64,000 nucleotides of DNA from Stappia sp. (GCA_002722295.1 PBLF01000035.1:1-64000); one strand, 5' to 3'; positions 38,222 through 49,120 are shown, numbered from the stretch's first letter. Translations and numbers: made by a program. Notes: a model not told the origin generated them from the letters alone.

Positions 38222-39454
38222 ATGAGCCAGATTGAAGCCGGCGCGGACGACGCGCCTCTCGTGGACGACCGTCTTGCACGGCGAAACGCCGTTCTGCTTG
38301 CCTCCGCGCAGGCGCTTGGCGGCGCCTCGGCGTCGATCGTGATCGCCTCGGGATCGCTGGTGGGCGCCGGTATGCTGGGCGCGGATAAGTCGCTGGCGAC
38401 GGTGCCCGTCTCCTGTTTCGTGCTGGGCACGGCCTTCGGGACGCTTCCCGCCGGGGCGATCATGCAGCGGTTCGGGCGCAGGGCAGGGTTCTGCGGTGCG
38501 GCGGTTCTTGGTGTCGCTGGTGGACTGTTGTCCGCCTTCGCCATTTTCCAGGCGAGCTTCCTGCTTTTCTGCCTGGGCACCATGGCCAGCGGCTTTGTCT
38601 CGGCCTTCGTGCAGCAATACCGGTTCGCCGCCGCCGATACCGCGAGCGACGGCTACCGCCCCAAGGCGATTTCCTTCGTGCTCGCTGGCGGTGTTCTCGC
38701 CGGAATCATTGGTCCGCAGACGGTGATCAACACGGCGGACCTGTTCGCGCCGATCCTCTTCGCGGGCACATACGTGGCGCAAGCGTGTCTCTCGCTGATC
38801 AGCCTCTTCATCCTGGCATTCCTGTGGATCCCGCGCCCGCCACGTGGTGGCGGAGCACGCGGCGACGTCCGCCCGCTCGGCGAAATCATGGCGCAACCGC
38901 GCTTTATCGTGTCCGCGGCCTGCGCCATCACCTCCTATGCGCTGATGAGTCTGGTGATGACCGCGACGCCGCTCGCCATGATCGGCTGCGGTCTGACGCA
39001 GGCCGACGCCGCCCATGCGATCCAGTGGCATGTTCTGGCCATGTTCGGCCCGAGCTTCTTCACCGGGCATCTGATCGCGCGTTTCGGGCGCGAGCGTATC
39101 GTCATCGTCGGTCTGGCTCTGCTTGCCGGCTGTGCGGCGGTGGCGCTCAGCGGCGTCGAGGTGGGTCACTTCTGGACGGCGTTGATCCTGCTCGGTCTTG
39201 GCTGGAACTTCGGGTTCATCGGCGCGACCGCCATGCTGGCGGATGCCTATCGCCCGCAGGAGCGCAACAAGGTGCAGGCGGTCAATGATTTCCTGGTTTT
39301 CGGCTTCGTTGCGTCCGCCTCCTTCTCGTCCGGCGCGCTGCTGCAGGCGTATGGCTGGTCGACCGTGAACACCCTCGTGTTCCCCTTCACACTGCTCTGC
39401 CTTGGCCTCATCGCCTGGCTGGTGATGGCCGAGCGGGCGCAGAGCCGCCTTTGA
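38222..39454 (+). CDS. Major facilitator superfamily transporter
   Basis: A 410-residue protein with about twelve transmembrane helices. The loop between helices 2 and 3 (GAIMQRFGRRAGFCGAAVLG) carries the MFS G-x-x-x-D/Q-R-x-G-R-R pattern. The second half repeats it weakly (GHLIARFGRERIVIVGLALL). The substrate is unknown. The general look is of the YfiS/drug-efflux-like MFS of Rhizobiales that sits alone; the nearest neighbours (nusB, hppA) give no hint. Confidence 0.85.
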   Translation: MSQIEAGADDAPLVDDRLARRNAVLLASAQALGGASASIVIASGSLVGAGMLGADKSLATVPVSCFVLGTAFGTLPAGAIMQRFGRRAGFCGAAVLGVAGGLLSAFAIFQASFLLFCLGTMASGFVSAFVQQYRFAAADTASDGYRPKAISFVLAGGVLAGIIGPQTVINTADLFAPILFAGTYVAQACLSLISLFILAFLWIPRPPRGGGARGDVRPLGEIMAQPRFIVSAACAITSYALMSLVMTATPLAMIGCGLTQADAAHAIQWHVLAMFGPSFFTGHLIARFGRERIVIVGLALLAGCAAVALSGVEVGHFWTALILLGLGWNFGFIGATAMLADAYRPQERNKVQAVNDFLVFGFVASASFSSGALLQAYGWSTVNTLVFPFTLLCLGLIAWLVMAERAQSRL

Positions 39455-39865
39455 TCGGCGGCCCGAGTCGCGCCATGTCCGAAAGGCGCGGCTCGATCGG
39501 AGAGGTGTCCATTGCGATCTGACGCGCCCTTTCCCGGGCGCCTTCGCCGTCGCTGTCGATTTCGCGGACGACGGTGCGAAAATCTTGCGCGCTGCGATGC
39601 CGCTCGTGATGCGGCGCGGTAAGTCGTTGGCGTGACGAAGAGACGGGCACGTCGGCTGGAATGCTCGCGTTGCGGGAAACGATTTTCGTAAGCGCAACCA
39701 GCTCTCTTTCCCTGCGTCGGGAGAGGTGACGCAGCGGCGAACTGAAACGGCGGCTTGACGCGGGACGCAGGCACGATACCGTCAAGGGGCGTGGGCCCGA
39801 AAACCACAACAAAACGGGCCCTTCCCGCGTCTCCGTCCGGAGCGCGTCCTTCACTGGGGGGAAGA
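39455..39865 (+). promoter_or_regulatory. 411-base intergenic region between the MFS gene and hppA
   Basis: No gene is supportable. A short stem just after the MFS stop (GCCGCC / GGCGGC, 39444-39463) may end the MFS transcript. A plausible sigma-70 promoter for hppA can be read as TTGACG at 39755-39760, a 16-base spacer and TACCGT at 39777-39782. GGGGGAAG precedes the hppA ATG. Confidence 0.35.
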
Positions 39866-42001
39866 ATGCTCGAACTAGCTCTCGTGATCGTATGTGGGTT
39901 GCTGTCCATCGCCTATGGCGTGTGGGCGGTGGGGTCCGTCATGGCGGCCGATGCGGGCAATGCCAGGATGCAGGAAATCGCCGGCGCCATTCAGGAAGGG
40001 GCGCAGGCCTATCTCAACCGCCAATACACGACGATCGGCATCGTCGGTGTCGTCATCTTCGTTCTCGTGGCCCTGCTGCTCGGCATTCTGGTCGCGATCG
40101 GTTTCGCGATCGGTGCCGTGCTCTCGGCTGCCGCCGGCTACATCGGAATGCATGTCTCCGTCAGGGCCAATGTGCGCACGGCGCAGGCGGCCAGCACCTC
40201 GCTTGCCGCGGGACTCGAGATCGCCTTCCGGTCCGGCGCGGTCACCGGCCTGCTCGTGGCCGGGCTCGCGCTTCTGGGCGTTGCGGTCTATTTCGCGATC
40301 CTCACCGCGGGGCTCGGTTACGATCCGCAGAGCCGCACGGTTATCGATGCGCTTGTCGCGCTCGGCTTCGGTGCGTCGCTGATCTCCATCTTCGCCCGAC
40401 TCGGGGGCGGCATCTTCACCAAGGGGGCCGATGTGGGCGGTGATCTCGTCGGCAAGGTCGAGGCGGGGATTCCCGAGGACGATCCGCGCAACCCGGCCAC
40501 CATCGCCGACAACGTGGGCGACAATGTCGGCGATTGCGCCGGCATGGCGGCGGACCTGTTCGAGACCTATGCGGTGACGGTCGTAGCCACCATGGTGCTC
40601 GCCTCGATCTTCTTCACCGGAGCGACGGCGGTGACGCTGATGCTGCTGCCGCTGGTGATCGGCGGCGCCTGCGTGGTGACGTCGATCATCGGGACGTTCT
40701 TCGTCAAGCTGGGCTCCGGCAACTCGATCATGGGGGCGCTCTACAAGGGCTTCGTGGCCACGGCCGTCCTGTCCGCGGTGGTGCTGCTGCTGATCGTGTT
40801 CTTCTGGCTCGGCTTCTCCAGCGAGTTCACGACCGCCGGCGGCACGGTCTTCACCGGCGCGCACCTGTTCTTCTGCGGCCTGATCGGACTGGTGGTGACC
40901 GGCCTCATCATCTGGGTGACGGAGTACTACACCGGAACCGACTACCGTCCGGTGCGCTCCATCGCGCAGGCCTCGGTCACGGGCCATGGCACCAACGTCA
41001 TCCAGGGGCTTGCGATCTCGCTCGAGGCGACCGCGCTTCCCGCGATCATCATCATCGCCGGCATTCTGGGCGCCTACGGCATGGCCGGACTGTTCGGCAT
41101 CGCCATCGCGGTGACGACCATGCTGGCGCTCGCGGGCATGGTCGTGGCGCTCGATGCCTTCGGTCCGGTGACCGACAATGCCGGCGGCATCGCAGAAATG
41201 GCGGGACTGCCGAGCGAGGTGCGTGTCACCACCGACGCGCTGGACGCGGTCGGCAACACCACCAAGGCGGTGACCAAGGGCTATGCGATCGGGTCGGCGG
41301 GCCTTGGCGCGCTGGTGCTTTTCGCCGCCTACACGGAGGATCTCAAGTTCTTCGCCAGCCGCGCGGAACCCGGTTCCTTCTTCGATGGCGTGAGCGTCGA
41401 TTTCTCGCTGTCGAATCCCTATGTGGTCGTCGGCCTGCTGTTCGGCGGTCTTCTGCCCTATCTCTTCGGCGGCATTTCCATGACCGCCGTGGGACGGGCG
41501 GCCGGAGCCGTGGTGGAGGAAGTCCGCCGCCAGTTCCGCGAGAAGCCCGGCATCATGGAAGGCACCGAGAAGCCCGACTACGGGCGGGCCGTGGACATGC
41601 TCACCAAGGCGGCGATCCGTGAGATGATCGTGCCGTCGCTGCTGCCTGTCCTGTCGCCGATCGTGGTGTATTTCGTCATCGCCGCGATCGCGGGCAAGTC
41701 GCAGGGCTTTGCGGCCCTCGGCGCCATGCTGCTCGGCGTGATCGTCACGGGTCTCTTCGTCGCCATCTCCATGACCGCCGGCGGCGGGGCGTGGGACAAT
41801 GCCAAGAAGTCCTTCGAGGATGGCTTCGTCGACAAGGACGGCGTGCGCCACGAAAAGGGGTCCGAGGCGCACAAGGCGTCCGTGACCGGTGACACCGTGG
41901 GTGACCCTTACAAGGACACCGCCGGCCCGGCGGTGAACCCGATGATCAAGATCACGAACATCATTGCGCTTCTGCTGCTTGCGGTGCTCGCGCATTCATG
42001 A
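39866..42001 (+). CDS. hppA: Membrane-bound proton-pumping pyrophosphatase (K+-insensitive type)
   Basis: A 711-residue, 16-helix H+-PPase that couples pyrophosphate hydrolysis to proton export. The catalytic acidic motif [19 protein letters not shown] and the C-terminal [12 protein letters not shown], with [14 protein letters not shown], are complete. The segment [20 protein letters not shown] has Lys where K+-dependent enzymes have Ala, marking the K+-independent subgroup. The ATG at 39866, preceded by GGGGGAAG, is chosen over an upstream in-frame start at 39755. Confidence 0.95.
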   Translation: MLELALVIVCGLLSIAYGVWAVGSVMAADAGNARMQEIAGAIQEGAQAYLNRQYTTIGIVGVVIFVLVALLLGILVAIGFAIGAVLSAAAGYIGMHVSVRANVRTAQAASTSLAAGLEIAFRSGAVTGLLVAGLALLGVAVYFAILTAGLGYDPQSRTVIDALVALGFGASLISIFARLGGGIFTKGADVGGDLVGKVEAGIPEDDPRNPATIADNVGDNVGDCAGMAADLFETYAVTVVATMVLASIFFTGATAVTLMLLPLVIGGACVVTSIIGTFFVKLGSGNSIMGALYKGFVATAVLSAVVLLLIVFFWLGFSSEFTTAGGTVFTGAHLFFCGLIGLVVTGLIIWVTEYYTGTDYRPVRSIAQASVTGHGTNVIQGLAISLEATALPAIIIIAGILGAYGMAGLFGIAIAVTTMLALAGMVVALDAFGPVTDNAGGIAEMAGLPSEVRVTTDALDAVGNTTKAVTKGYAIGSAGLGALVLFAAYTEDLKFFASRAEPGSFFDGVSVDFSLSNPYVVVGLLFGGLLPYLFGGISMTAVGRAAGAVVEEVRRQFREKPGIMEGTEKPDYGRAVDMLTKAAIREMIVPSLLPVLSPIVVYFVIAAIAGKSQGFAALGAMLLGVIVTGLFVAISMTAGGGAWDNAKKSFEDGFVDKDGVRHEKGSEAHKASVTGDTVGDPYKDTAGPAVNPMIKITNIIALLLLAVLAHS

Positions 42002-42065
42002 CCGTGCGGGGCCGGGCGACCGGCCCCTCGCCATGCGAGCGGACCATCCATCCGCCAAATACGAA

Positions 42066-42097
42066 ACGGGCGCGGAAGGAGATCCTTCCGCGCCCGT
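42066..42097. terminator. Strong hairpin between converging hppA and bamE
   Basis: A 15-bp perfect stem (ACGGGCGCGGAAGGA and its complement) with a 2-base loop. Short T-containing stretches on each side suggest it ends transcription from both directions. Confidence 0.75.
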
Positions 42098-42129
42098 ATT
42101 GATCTTGCCCTTGCGCCGGTGCGCGTGCC

Positions 42130-42567
42130 TCAGAGGTTCAGGCTCGGGTTCTTCGCGCCGCGCAGGATCTGCGTCAGGAAGCCGTAGTCGGAGCCGCCGG
42201 TGCGCGTCTTGCGCGTCAGGATGTCGACGACCTTGCCATCCTCGAGGCTGTAATACGCGGTGTCGCGCACGAATCCGTCCTCGTCGAAATAGATTGCCAC
42301 GACGCGCCGCTCGACCACCTCGGGCGAGAAGAAGGCCGTCGTCTCGTTGGTCTGCGAGATGTAGTAGTAGGCGTCGCCGCCGAGGCGCGAGACCGTCGAG
42401 GGCGAGCCAAGCAGCAGCTCCACCTGCTCGCGGCTCGAGCCGACCTGGATCTCGCGAACGCGATCGGTCGACAGAACGCTGCCGTGCTGGAGCGTCGTGG
42501 TGAAACAGCCGCCAAGCGGCAGGGCAAGGGTGTCCGCCAGCAGGATCCCGCGAAGCCTGTTCTTCAT
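42130..42567 (-). CDS. bamE: Outer membrane protein assembly factor BamE (SmpA/OmlA)
   Basis: A 145-residue lipoprotein with a signal peptide ending in the lipobox LPLGGC (acylated Cys21) and a SmpA/OmlA domain: VGSSREQVELLLGSPSTVSR, then DAYYYISQTNETTAFF and RRVVAIYFDEDGFVRDTAYY. BamE is part of the BAM complex that folds outer-membrane beta-barrels. The ATG at 42567 is preferred over a TTG one codon upstream. It diverges from the cytochrome bc1 chaperone gene, the usual alphaproteobacterial arrangement. Confidence 0.92.
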   Translation of the reverse strand: MKNRLRGILLADTLALPLGGCFTTTLQHGSVLSTDRVREIQVGSSREQVELLLGSPSTVSRLGGDAYYYISQTNETTAFFSPEVVERRVVAIYFDEDGFVRDTAYYSLEDGKVVDILTRKTRTGGSDYGFLTQILRGAKNPSLNL

Positions 42568-42808
42568 CAATGCGTGTCCCGTTCGTTCGTCGTTCCAGGC
42601 AGTGCCGACCCGGCTTATCCCCGTATCGTGCGGATGCCCGGACGCGCGTCCTTGGCAAAGTCCCTAACCTGCGCTAGGCCACTTGGCAACCGTCGTGCGG
42701 AGGGCTTCTCCCAAGGGAAGCGCGCCGCACGACCCGTGAAGCGGGCGAGGTCACCCCGGACCCGGCCCGCGTTCGCCCCTCGTCACCCGATCCGGAGCGC
42801 AAGAGCCC

Positions 42809-43363
42809 ATGGTGTTCGGACTGTTCAGGCGCAGCCTGCCCAAACAGGTCGCAGCCGCTTACACGCAGATCGTGGCACAGGCGCGGCAGCCGCATTTCTA
42901 CAGCGATCTCGGCGTGCCCGACACGCTCGATGGCCGCTTCGAGATGGTGTCGCTGCACACGATCCTCGTGCTCGACAGGCTGCGGGGGGAAAAGGGGCGC
43001 AACGCGGCCTTCGCCCAGGACCTGTTCGACTTCTTCTTCGCGGACATGGACAGCTCGCTGCGCGAAATGGGCGTGGGCGACACATCCGTTCCCAAGAAGA
43101 TCAAGAAGATGGCCGAGGCCTTCTACGGCCGGGCGGCCGCGCTGGCCGCGGCCCTGGCGGAGGACGGGCGCCAGCCGCTGGTCGACATGCTGTCGCGCAA
43201 CGTCTATCCGGATGAACCGGATCCGCTTGCCGTCGCGGCCCTTGCCGCCTATGTGCGCTCGGTGGCCGAAACGCTTGCTGCCCAGCCGGTGGCCGAAATC
43301 ATGGATGGCGCGCCCGCCTGGCCGGATGCCACCCTGTTCACTCGTGAAGGAGCCAACCGGTGA
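42809..43363 (+). CDS. Ubiquinol-cytochrome c chaperone family protein (CBP3-like)
   Basis: A 184-residue protein with the CBP3/UQCC helical domain: YTQIVAQARQPHFYSDLGVP, DTLDGRFEMVSLHTILVLDR and LFDFFFADMDSSLREMGVGD. Mitochondrial CBP3 helps cytochrome b assembly into complex III; a similar role here is inferred. Its stop overlaps the start of the DUF177 gene, so the two are translationally coupled. Confidence 0.9.
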   Translation: MVFGLFRRSLPKQVAAAYTQIVAQARQPHFYSDLGVPDTLDGRFEMVSLHTILVLDRLRGEKGRNAAFAQDLFDFFFADMDSSLREMGVGDTSVPKKIKKMAEAFYGRAAALAAALAEDGRQPLVDMLSRNVYPDEPDPLAVAALAAYVRSVAETLAAQPVAEIMDGAPAWPDATLFTREGANR

Positions 43364-43914
43364 GCGATATCGCTTTTCCGCTGCATCATTCCGTCGACGC
43401 CGTGTTGCCCGCCGGCAAGCCGCGCGAACTGACGATTGCCCCGGGGCAGGAGGATCTGGCCCGCATCGCAGAGGCCTACGGGCTTTTGGGGCTGCGCGAT
43501 CTGGTCGCCGATCTCACCCTGTATCCGTTCCGCCGTGACGGCGTGCGCGTGGCCGGTCACCTCACCGCAATCGCGACGCAGGCCTGTGTCGTGACGCTTG
43601 CTCCGGTCGAGCAGCCCATCGACGAGACGTTCGAGGTTCGTTTCGACCCTTCGGCGCGGCGCATGAACGAGGGCGACGAGATCGAGATCGACGCGCTTGG
43701 CGAGGATCCGCCCGAGCCGCTCGAGGGGGGACGCATCGACCTGGGAGCCGTGATCTGCGAGCAGTTCGCGCTGGCACTCGATCCGTTCCCGAAAGCACCG
43801 GATGCCGAGGTTCCGGAGGCGTATCGGCCGCCGGAGGAGGGGGACGAGGATCCCGACGACAAGCCGCCGTCTCCCTTTGCCAAGCTTGCGCAATTGCGCA
43901 AGGACAAGGACTGA
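43360..43914 (+). CDS. DUF177 (YceD-like) protein
   Basis: A 184-residue protein of the DUF177/YceD family, which in other bacteria is linked to 23S rRNA accumulation. The core is VAGHLTAIATQACVVTLAPV followed by ETFEVRFDP and an acidic stretch, then IDLGAVICEQFALALDPFPK. The C-terminal tail is acidic and Pro-rich. Most bacteria have rpmF next; here a 280-base gap without a gene precedes plsX, so rpmF is elsewhere. The GTG start overlaps the upstream stop as GTGA. Confidence 0.88.
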   Translation: MSDIAFPLHHSVDAVLPAGKPRELTIAPGQEDLARIAEAYGLLGLRDLVADLTLYPFRRDGVRVAGHLTAIATQACVVTLAPVEQPIDETFEVRFDPSARRMNEGDEIEIDALGEDPPEPLEGGRIDLGAVICEQFALALDPFPKAPDAEVPEAYRPPEEGDEDPDDKPPSPFAKLAQLRKDKD

Positions 43915-44194
43915 ACCCTGCAGGCGACCGTTTCGGCGTGCGGGAGAAAGCTGTTGTCACGGCGGCCCAAACGGGTATGTTCCCGAACGCTTCCCGTGGT
44001 GTGCAGGGTCTCTCGCGAGCCTGACTCCGGTGAGTGCCTTGCGGACGGATACCGGCGGGGCAGGGGACACGCGGCGCTTTTCGCGCGGCGGTGAACGCAA
44101 GTAAGAGTGGCCGGTGCGGAAACGGGCGGATCGCCGGAGTGGCCGGACCTGATCCCCGCTCTGGTTGGCGACGGGGCTCCAGAAAACGCGGACG

Positions 44195-45256
44195 ATGGCG
44201 CAAACGGTTCGAATTTCACTAGATGCGATGGGTGGCGATCGCGGTGCCGAAGTGGTGGTGCCGGGTGCCGCACTGGCGCTTGAGCGTCGTCCCGACATCG
44301 CTTTCTCTCTTTACGGCGACAGTGCCGTCGTGGGGCCGCTTCTGGAGCGCTACCCGACGCTGAAGGCCGCCTCGACGCTGCATCACTGCGAGGTCGCGGT
44401 GGGCATGGACGCCAAGCCGAGCCAGGCGCTGCGCCAGGGGCGCTGGAAGTCCAGCATGTGGCGCGCCATCGAGGCGGTGAAGACCGGACATGCGGATGTG
44501 ACGGTTTCGGCCGGCAACACCGGCGCGCTGATGGCCATGTCCAAGTTCTGCCTGCGCACCATGGCCAATATAGAGCGCCCGGCGATCGCGGCGATCTGGC
44601 CGACGGCGCGGGGCGAGTCGATCGTGCTGGACGTGGGCGCGACCATCGGGGCCGATGCGCAGCAGCTTATCGATTTCGCGTTGCTCGGTGGCGCGATGGC
44701 GCGTGTTCTCTTCTCCATCGAGCGTCCGACCGTCGGTCTGCTCAACATCGGCGTGGAGGAGGTGAAGGGCCTTGAGGAAGTGCGCACGGCGGGGCGCCTT
44801 CTGCGCGAGGCGAACATGCGCACGCTGACCTACGCCGGCTTCGTCGAGGGCGACGACCTGGGCAAGGGCACGGTCGACGTGGTGGTGACGGAAGGCTTTG
44901 CCGGCAACATCGCGCTCAAGACGGCCGAGGGAACGGCCAAGCAGATCGGCGGCTACCTGCGTTCGGCCATGAACCGGACCTGGCGCGCGCGGCTGGGCTA
45001 CCTGCTCGCCAAGGACGCCTTCGACCGGCTGCGGGAGAAAATGGACCCGCGCAACGTCAACGGCGGCGTTTTCCTCGGGCTCAACGGCATCGTCATCAAG
45101 AGCCATGGCGGCACCGACCCGGAAGGCTTCGCGGCCGCGGTCGAGCTTGCCTACGACATGGCCCGCAACGATCTGATGCACAAGATTTCGAATGATTTGA
45201 AGCACTACCATCGCGGCCGGTTCAGTGGCCGTGACGGATCGGAAGGTGATCTGTGA
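44195..45256 (+). CDS. plsX: Phosphate acyltransferase PlsX
   Basis: A 353-residue enzyme that makes acyl-phosphate from acyl-ACP at the start of phospholipid synthesis. [20 protein letters not shown] at the N terminus, [37 protein letters not shown] and [20 protein letters not shown] are all diagnostic. The ATG at 44195 is chosen by family length. Its stop overlaps the GTG start of fabH. Confidence 0.96.
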   Translation: MAQTVRISLDAMGGDRGAEVVVPGAALALERRPDIAFSLYGDSAVVGPLLERYPTLKAASTLHHCEVAVGMDAKPSQALRQGRWKSSMWRAIEAVKTGHADVTVSAGNTGALMAMSKFCLRTMANIERPAIAAIWPTARGESIVLDVGATIGADAQQLIDFALLGGAMARVLFSIERPTVGLLNIGVEEVKGLEEVRTAGRLLREANMRTLTYAGFVEGDDLGKGTVDVVVTEGFAGNIALKTAEGTAKQIGGYLRSAMNRTWRARLGYLLAKDAFDRLREKMDPRNVNGGVFLGLNGIVIKSHGGTDPEGFAAAVELAYDMARNDLMHKISNDLKHYHRGRFSGRDGSEGDL

Positions 45257-46230
45257 CAGTCAAGCGTTCCATTATCCTGGGTACCGGCAGCTATGTTCCC
45301 GAGCGCCGCCTTACCAACAGCGACCTCGCCGAAATGGTTGATACCTCGGACGAATGGATCGTTCAGCGCACCGGCATCCGTGCTCGTCATATCGCCGCCG
45401 AAGGCGAGCTGACGTCGGATCTGGCGGTCAAGGCCGCCAGGCGCGCGCTCGATGCCAGCGGCCTTGAGCCGGGCGACATCGACATGATCGTCCTGGCCAC
45501 GGCGACACCGGACAACACCTTTCCCGCGACCGCCGTCACCGTGCAGCACAAGCTCGGCATTTCCTCCGGCTTCGCCTTCGATGTTCATGCCGTGTGTTCC
45601 GGGTTCGTCTATGCGGTCGCCACCGTCGATGCCTATCTGCGTGGCGGCATGGCCAAGCGCGCGCTGGTGATCGGCGCGGAGACCTTCTCGCGCATTCTCG
45701 ACTGGGAGGATCGCACCACCTGCGTTCTCTTTGGCGACGGTGCCGGCGCGATCGTGATGGAGGCGAGCGAGGTGGCGGACGGGGAGCCCGAGCGCGGCGT
45801 CCTGACCTCGCACCTGCGCTCCGACGGCCAGCACAAGGACAAGCTCTACGTGGACGGCGGACCGTCTTCCACGCAGACCGTCGGTCACCTGCGCATGCAG
45901 GGCAAGGAAGTGTTCCGTCACGCGGTCTCGATGATCACCGATGTGGTCGAGGCGGCGTTTGCCGAGACGGGGACCACGGCCGACGATCTCGACTGGTTCA
46001 TTCCCCATCAGGCGAACCGCCGCATTATCGACGCCAGCGCGAAGAAGCTTGGCATCGATCCGGCCAGGATCGTGATCACGCTCGAGGACCACGGAAACAC
46101 GTCCGCCGCCTCCATTCCGCTGGCGCTGGACGCGGCGGTCCGCGACGGACGGGTGCGCCGTGGAGATCTCGTCATGCTGGAGGCCATGGGCGGCGGCTTC
46201 ACCTGGGGAGCGTCCCTTATTCGCTGGTGA
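45253..46230 (+). CDS. fabH: 3-oxoacyl-ACP synthase III
   Basis: A 325-residue KAS III that starts fatty-acid synthesis by condensing acetyl-CoA with malonyl-ACP. The catalytic triad is Cys115 ([11 protein letters not shown]), His252 ([13 protein letters not shown]) and Asn282 ([15 protein letters not shown]). The GTG start overlaps the plsX stop, so the pair is co-translated. ihfA follows after 147 bases. Confidence 0.96.
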   Translation: MTVKRSIILGTGSYVPERRLTNSDLAEMVDTSDEWIVQRTGIRARHIAAEGELTSDLAVKAARRALDASGLEPGDIDMIVLATATPDNTFPATAVTVQHKLGISSGFAFDVHAVCSGFVYAVATVDAYLRGGMAKRALVIGAETFSRILDWEDRTTCVLFGDGAGAIVMEASEVADGEPERGVLTSHLRSDGQHKDKLYVDGGPSSTQTVGHLRMQGKEVFRHAVSMITDVVEAAFAETGTTADDLDWFIPHQANRRIIDASAKKLGIDPARIVITLEDHGNTSAASIPLALDAAVRDGRVRRGDLVMLEAMGGGFTWGASLIRW

Positions 46231-46377
46231 ACCGCCAAAGGGTTGAGTGACTGGCGTTTTTCAAGGCAACGTAACGTCACGTGGTTGACCCCTCCCGCGG
46301 GACCACATAGTCTTGAACGCGGGCAAAACGATACGCATCCCTTGATGCCGGAAGGCGGACCCGGCCTAGGAGGAGCT

Positions 46378-46698
46378 ATGGGCGGCAAGACAGTGACACG
46401 CGCCGATCTTTGTGAGGCCGTCTACCAGAAGGTAGGTCTCTCCCGGTCGGAATCCTCTGAACTGGTGGAGAAGGTGCTTTCCGAGATCGCGGATTGTCTC
46501 GTCTCCGGCGAATCCGTTAAGCTGTCATCCTTCGGTTCGTTCGTGGTGCGGTCCAAGGGGGAGCGCATCGGTCGCAATCCGAAGACGGGCGAGGAGGTTC
46601 CGATCCTTCCGCGCCGTGTGATGGTGTTCAAGCCATCCAACGTCCTGAAGAAGCGGATCAACGAGACCATGATGGGCACGTCGGACGACGCCGCGTGA
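46378..46698 (+). CDS. ihfA: Integration host factor subunit alpha
   Basis: A 106-residue HU/IHF-family protein. The beta-arm proline region is [20 protein letters not shown], preceded by [15 protein letters not shown]. With IHF-beta it bends DNA at specific sites. The start at 46378 has an excellent ribosome-binding site (AGGAGGAGCT); an upstream open frame to 46243 is not family-like. The fabH-ihfA-merR order is standard in Rhizobiales, replacing the pheT-ihfA linkage of enterics. Confidence 0.95.
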   Translation: MGGKTVTRADLCEAVYQKVGLSRSESSELVEKVLSEIADCLVSGESVKLSSFGSFVVRSKGERIGRNPKTGEEVPILPRRVMVFKPSNVLKKRINETMMGTSDDAA

Positions 46699-46730
46699 TC
46701 CATCGCGGCACCGGCGCAGATTGAGACCCC

Positions 46731-47429
46731 GTGAGCGTTGACAAGAGCCCCGACGCATTTCGCACCATCAGCGAAGTTGCCGACGACCTCGACCTCCCGC
46801 AGCACGTCCTGCGGTTCTGGGAGACCCGTTTCTCCCAGATCCGGCCGCTGAAGCGTGGCGGAGGGCGGCGTTACTATCGTCCCGAAGATATTGATCTGCT
46901 GCGCGGCATTCGCCATCTCCTGTATGGCGAGGGCTATACGATCAAGGGCGTCCAGCGCATCCTGAAGGAGCAGGGCGCGCGTTTCGTCATGCAGGTTTGG
47001 CGCGAGGACGGAATCCCGCTTGCGGCTCTCGCGGCCCAGGCCGCGGCCACGATGGCCGAGGAGCCGGTTGCGCCGCCGCGCGGGCGCGCTCCGGCGGCAC
47101 GGCCCGCGCCCGGAGGGAGCGAGACCCCGTCCCGCCAGCAGCCCCAGGCTCCAGCCGCACCCGATCGCGGTGCGCCGGTTCAGCATCATGGCAATGTCAC
47201 GGCTGTCGCAGAGGCGGACGAGGAGCCGATGCCGCGCGGTATCCTGCCCGATGGCGTGGAGCCGCCGCAGGCACGCGGCAGTGGCGGTTTCCGGCTGATG
47301 GAGCGTCTTCTGGGAGAGCGCGGCGAGGCCCAGGCGGCCGGCTCGCTCTCGCGCGATGACATCCGCCGTCTCCAGGCGACATTGTTCGAGCTTCTGGAGT
47401 GCAAGCGCATTCTCGATCAGGCGCGATAG
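46731..47429 (+). CDS. MerR family transcriptional regulator
   Basis: A 232-residue protein with a MerR winged helix at residues about 10-80: [40 protein letters not shown] and [21 protein letters not shown] long Pro/Ala-rich linker (about residues 105-180) and a C-terminal helical segment ([20 protein letters not shown]) follow. No effector-binding cysteines of metal sensors are seen. The gene, always beside ihfA in Rhizobiales, has no known regulon that I can name. GTG start; TAG stop. Confidence 0.88.
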   Translation: MSVDKSPDAFRTISEVADDLDLPQHVLRFWETRFSQIRPLKRGGGRRYYRPEDIDLLRGIRHLLYGEGYTIKGVQRILKEQGARFVMQVWREDGIPLAALAAQAAATMAEEPVAPPRGRAPAARPAPGGSETPSRQQPQAPAAPDRGAPVQHHGNVTAVAEADEEPMPRGILPDGVEPPQARGSGGFRLMERLLGERGEAQAAGSLSRDDIRRLQATLFELLECKRILDQAR

Positions 47430-47501
47430 CCCTTGTCGAGCGGCTTCCGGCTGGTCGAGCCGGCGGGACTGGCTATCTTCAGTGAAATCACTTCAGGAAA
47501 T

Positions 47502-47537
47502 CACACCGCCCGGATCCACAGGGGACCGGGCGGTGTG
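47502..47537. terminator. Stem-loop between converging merR-family and GMC genes
   Basis: A 12-bp perfect stem (CACACCGCCCGG and its complement) with a 12-base loop, ending 12 bases before the GMC oxidoreductase stop. It lacks a T-run, so termination is plausible but not certain. Confidence 0.5.
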
Positions 47538-47548
47538 GCGTTGTGTCG

Positions 47549-49120
47549 TCAGAGCGTGCCCCTGGCCATCTCCGACGCGATGTGATCCGCCTGCCGGATG
47601 GCGAGGGCAACGATGGTCAGCGTCGGGTTTTCCGTTGCTCCGGTCGTGAACTGGCTGCCGTCCGAAACGAAGAGGTTCGGCACGTCGTGGGCCCGCCCGT
47701 TGCGGTTCACCACCCCGTCGCGCGGGTTCTCGGACATCCGGTTGGTGCCGAGATTGTGCGTCGAGGGATAGGGCGGCGTCGGGAACGTCCGGGTTGCCCC
47801 CACGGCCTCGTAGATCGCGATGCCCTGCCTGTAGGCGTGGTTGCGCATCGCGATATCGTTCGGGTGGTCGTCGAAGTTCACATTGGGCGCGGGCAGGCCG
47901 AACCGGTCCTTCAGGTCGTGATTGAGGGTAATCCGGTTGGTTTCCTGCGGCATGTCCTCGCCGACGATCCACAGGCCGGCCATGTTCTCGTAGGAGTCCA
48001 GCGCGGTCGTGAACTCGCGGCCCCAGCCGCCGGGATCCAGGAAGGCCGCCATGAAGGGCAGTCCGAGGGACAGCGTCTCCAGTTCATAGCCGCCGACGAA
48101 GCCGCGCGAGGGATCGTGCCGTGCCTCGTCCTGGATGATGCCGGCCATTGTCGTGCCCCGCCACATGCGCACGGGCTTGTCGAAGGCCGCATAGACCGAG
48201 CCCGTGGTGTGACGCATGTAGTTGCGTCCGACCTGTCCCGACGAATTGGCGAGACCGTCCGGGAACAGGTTCGACGCCGAATTCAGAAGCAGTCGGGGGC
48301 TTTCGATCGAGTTGCCCGCGACGCAGACGATGCGCGCCTTCTGCAGGTGCTCGGTGCCGTTCTCGTCGGCATAGAGCACGCCCGTCACCTTGCCGGTCGC
48401 GTCATGCTCGATCCTGAGCGCGTGGCACCGGTCGCGGACCTCCAGGTTGCCGGTCGCCTCTCCGCGTGGAATGTCAGTGTAGGCCGAGGACCACTTGGCG
48501 CCCCACTTGCATCCCTGGAAACAGAAGCCGGTCTGCTGGCAGGCCATCCGGTCGTCGTAGTCGCGGCTGTTGATGGCCATGCGACCGGTGTGGACTTCCT
48601 TGTAGCCGAGCTTCCGTGCGCCGGCTTCCAGCACCTTGTAATTGTTGTTGCCGGGCAGACCGGGGCGGCCACCGGTGCGTGTCACGCCGAGCTTGGCCTC
48701 GGCCTTCTCGTACCAGGGTTCCATCTCGGCAAGATCGATCGGCCAGTCGAGCAGGTTTGCGCCCTGTACCGATCCATAGGTGGAGCGGGCCTTGAACTCG
48801 TGCTCCTGGAAGCGCAGCGAGGCGCCGGCCCAGTGAATGCTGGTGCCTCCGACCGCCTTGACGATCCAGGCCGGAAGGCCGGAAAAGTCCTTCGCGACGC
48901 GCCAGTCGCCGGAGGTCGAACGCGGGTCGGTCCAGGCCAGTTGGCCGAAGCTCTCCCACTCGTCGTTGATGTAGTCCTCGGGCATGTAACGTCCGCCGGC
49001 CTCGAGCGCGACGACGGCGATGCCTTTCTGTGCGAGTTCGTTGGCGAGCACGCCGCCGCCGGACCCCGTGCCGATGATGACGACGACGCTCGCGTCGTCG
49101 AGTGCGAATGGTGCAGCCAT
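47549..49120 (-). CDS. GMC family dehydrogenase, large (FAD) subunit
   Basis: A 523-residue flavoprotein of the GMC superfamily, closest in pattern to gluconate-2-dehydrogenase / fructose and FAD-glucose dehydrogenase large subunits. It has the Rossmann motif IIGTGSGGGVLANELAQKG, a cysteine cluster CQQTGFCFQGCKWGAKWSS that may bind an Fe-S cluster in FAD-GDH-type enzymes, and the C-terminal block STHNLGTNRMSENPRDGVVN with TENPTLTIVALAIRQADHI. The partner is the Tat-secreted subunit just upstream. The substrate is unknown. The ATG at 49120 has GGAGGA 7 bases before it; GTG at 49138, overlapping the upstream stop, is an alternative. Confidence 0.9.
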   Translation of the reverse strand: MAAPFALDDASVVVIIGTGSGGGVLANELAQKGIAVVALEAGGRYMPEDYINDEWESFGQLAWTDPRSTSGDWRVAKDFSGLPAWIVKAVGGTSIHWAGASLRFQEHEFKARSTYGSVQGANLLDWPIDLAEMEPWYEKAEAKLGVTRTGGRPGLPGNNNYKVLEAGARKLGYKEVHTGRMAINSRDYDDRMACQQTGFCFQGCKWGAKWSSAYTDIPRGEATGNLEVRDRCHALRIEHDATGKVTGVLYADENGTEHLQKARIVCVAGNSIESPRLLLNSASNLFPDGLANSSGQVGRNYMRHTTGSVYAAFDKPVRMWRGTTMAGIIQDEARHDPSRGFVGGYELETLSLGLPFMAAFLDPGGWGREFTTALDSYENMAGLWIVGEDMPQETNRITLNHDLKDRFGLPAPNVNFDDHPNDIAMRNHAYRQGIAIYEAVGATRTFPTPPYPSTHNLGTNRMSENPRDGVVNRNGRAHDVPNLFVSDGSQFTTGATENPTLTIVALAIRQADHIASEMARGTL

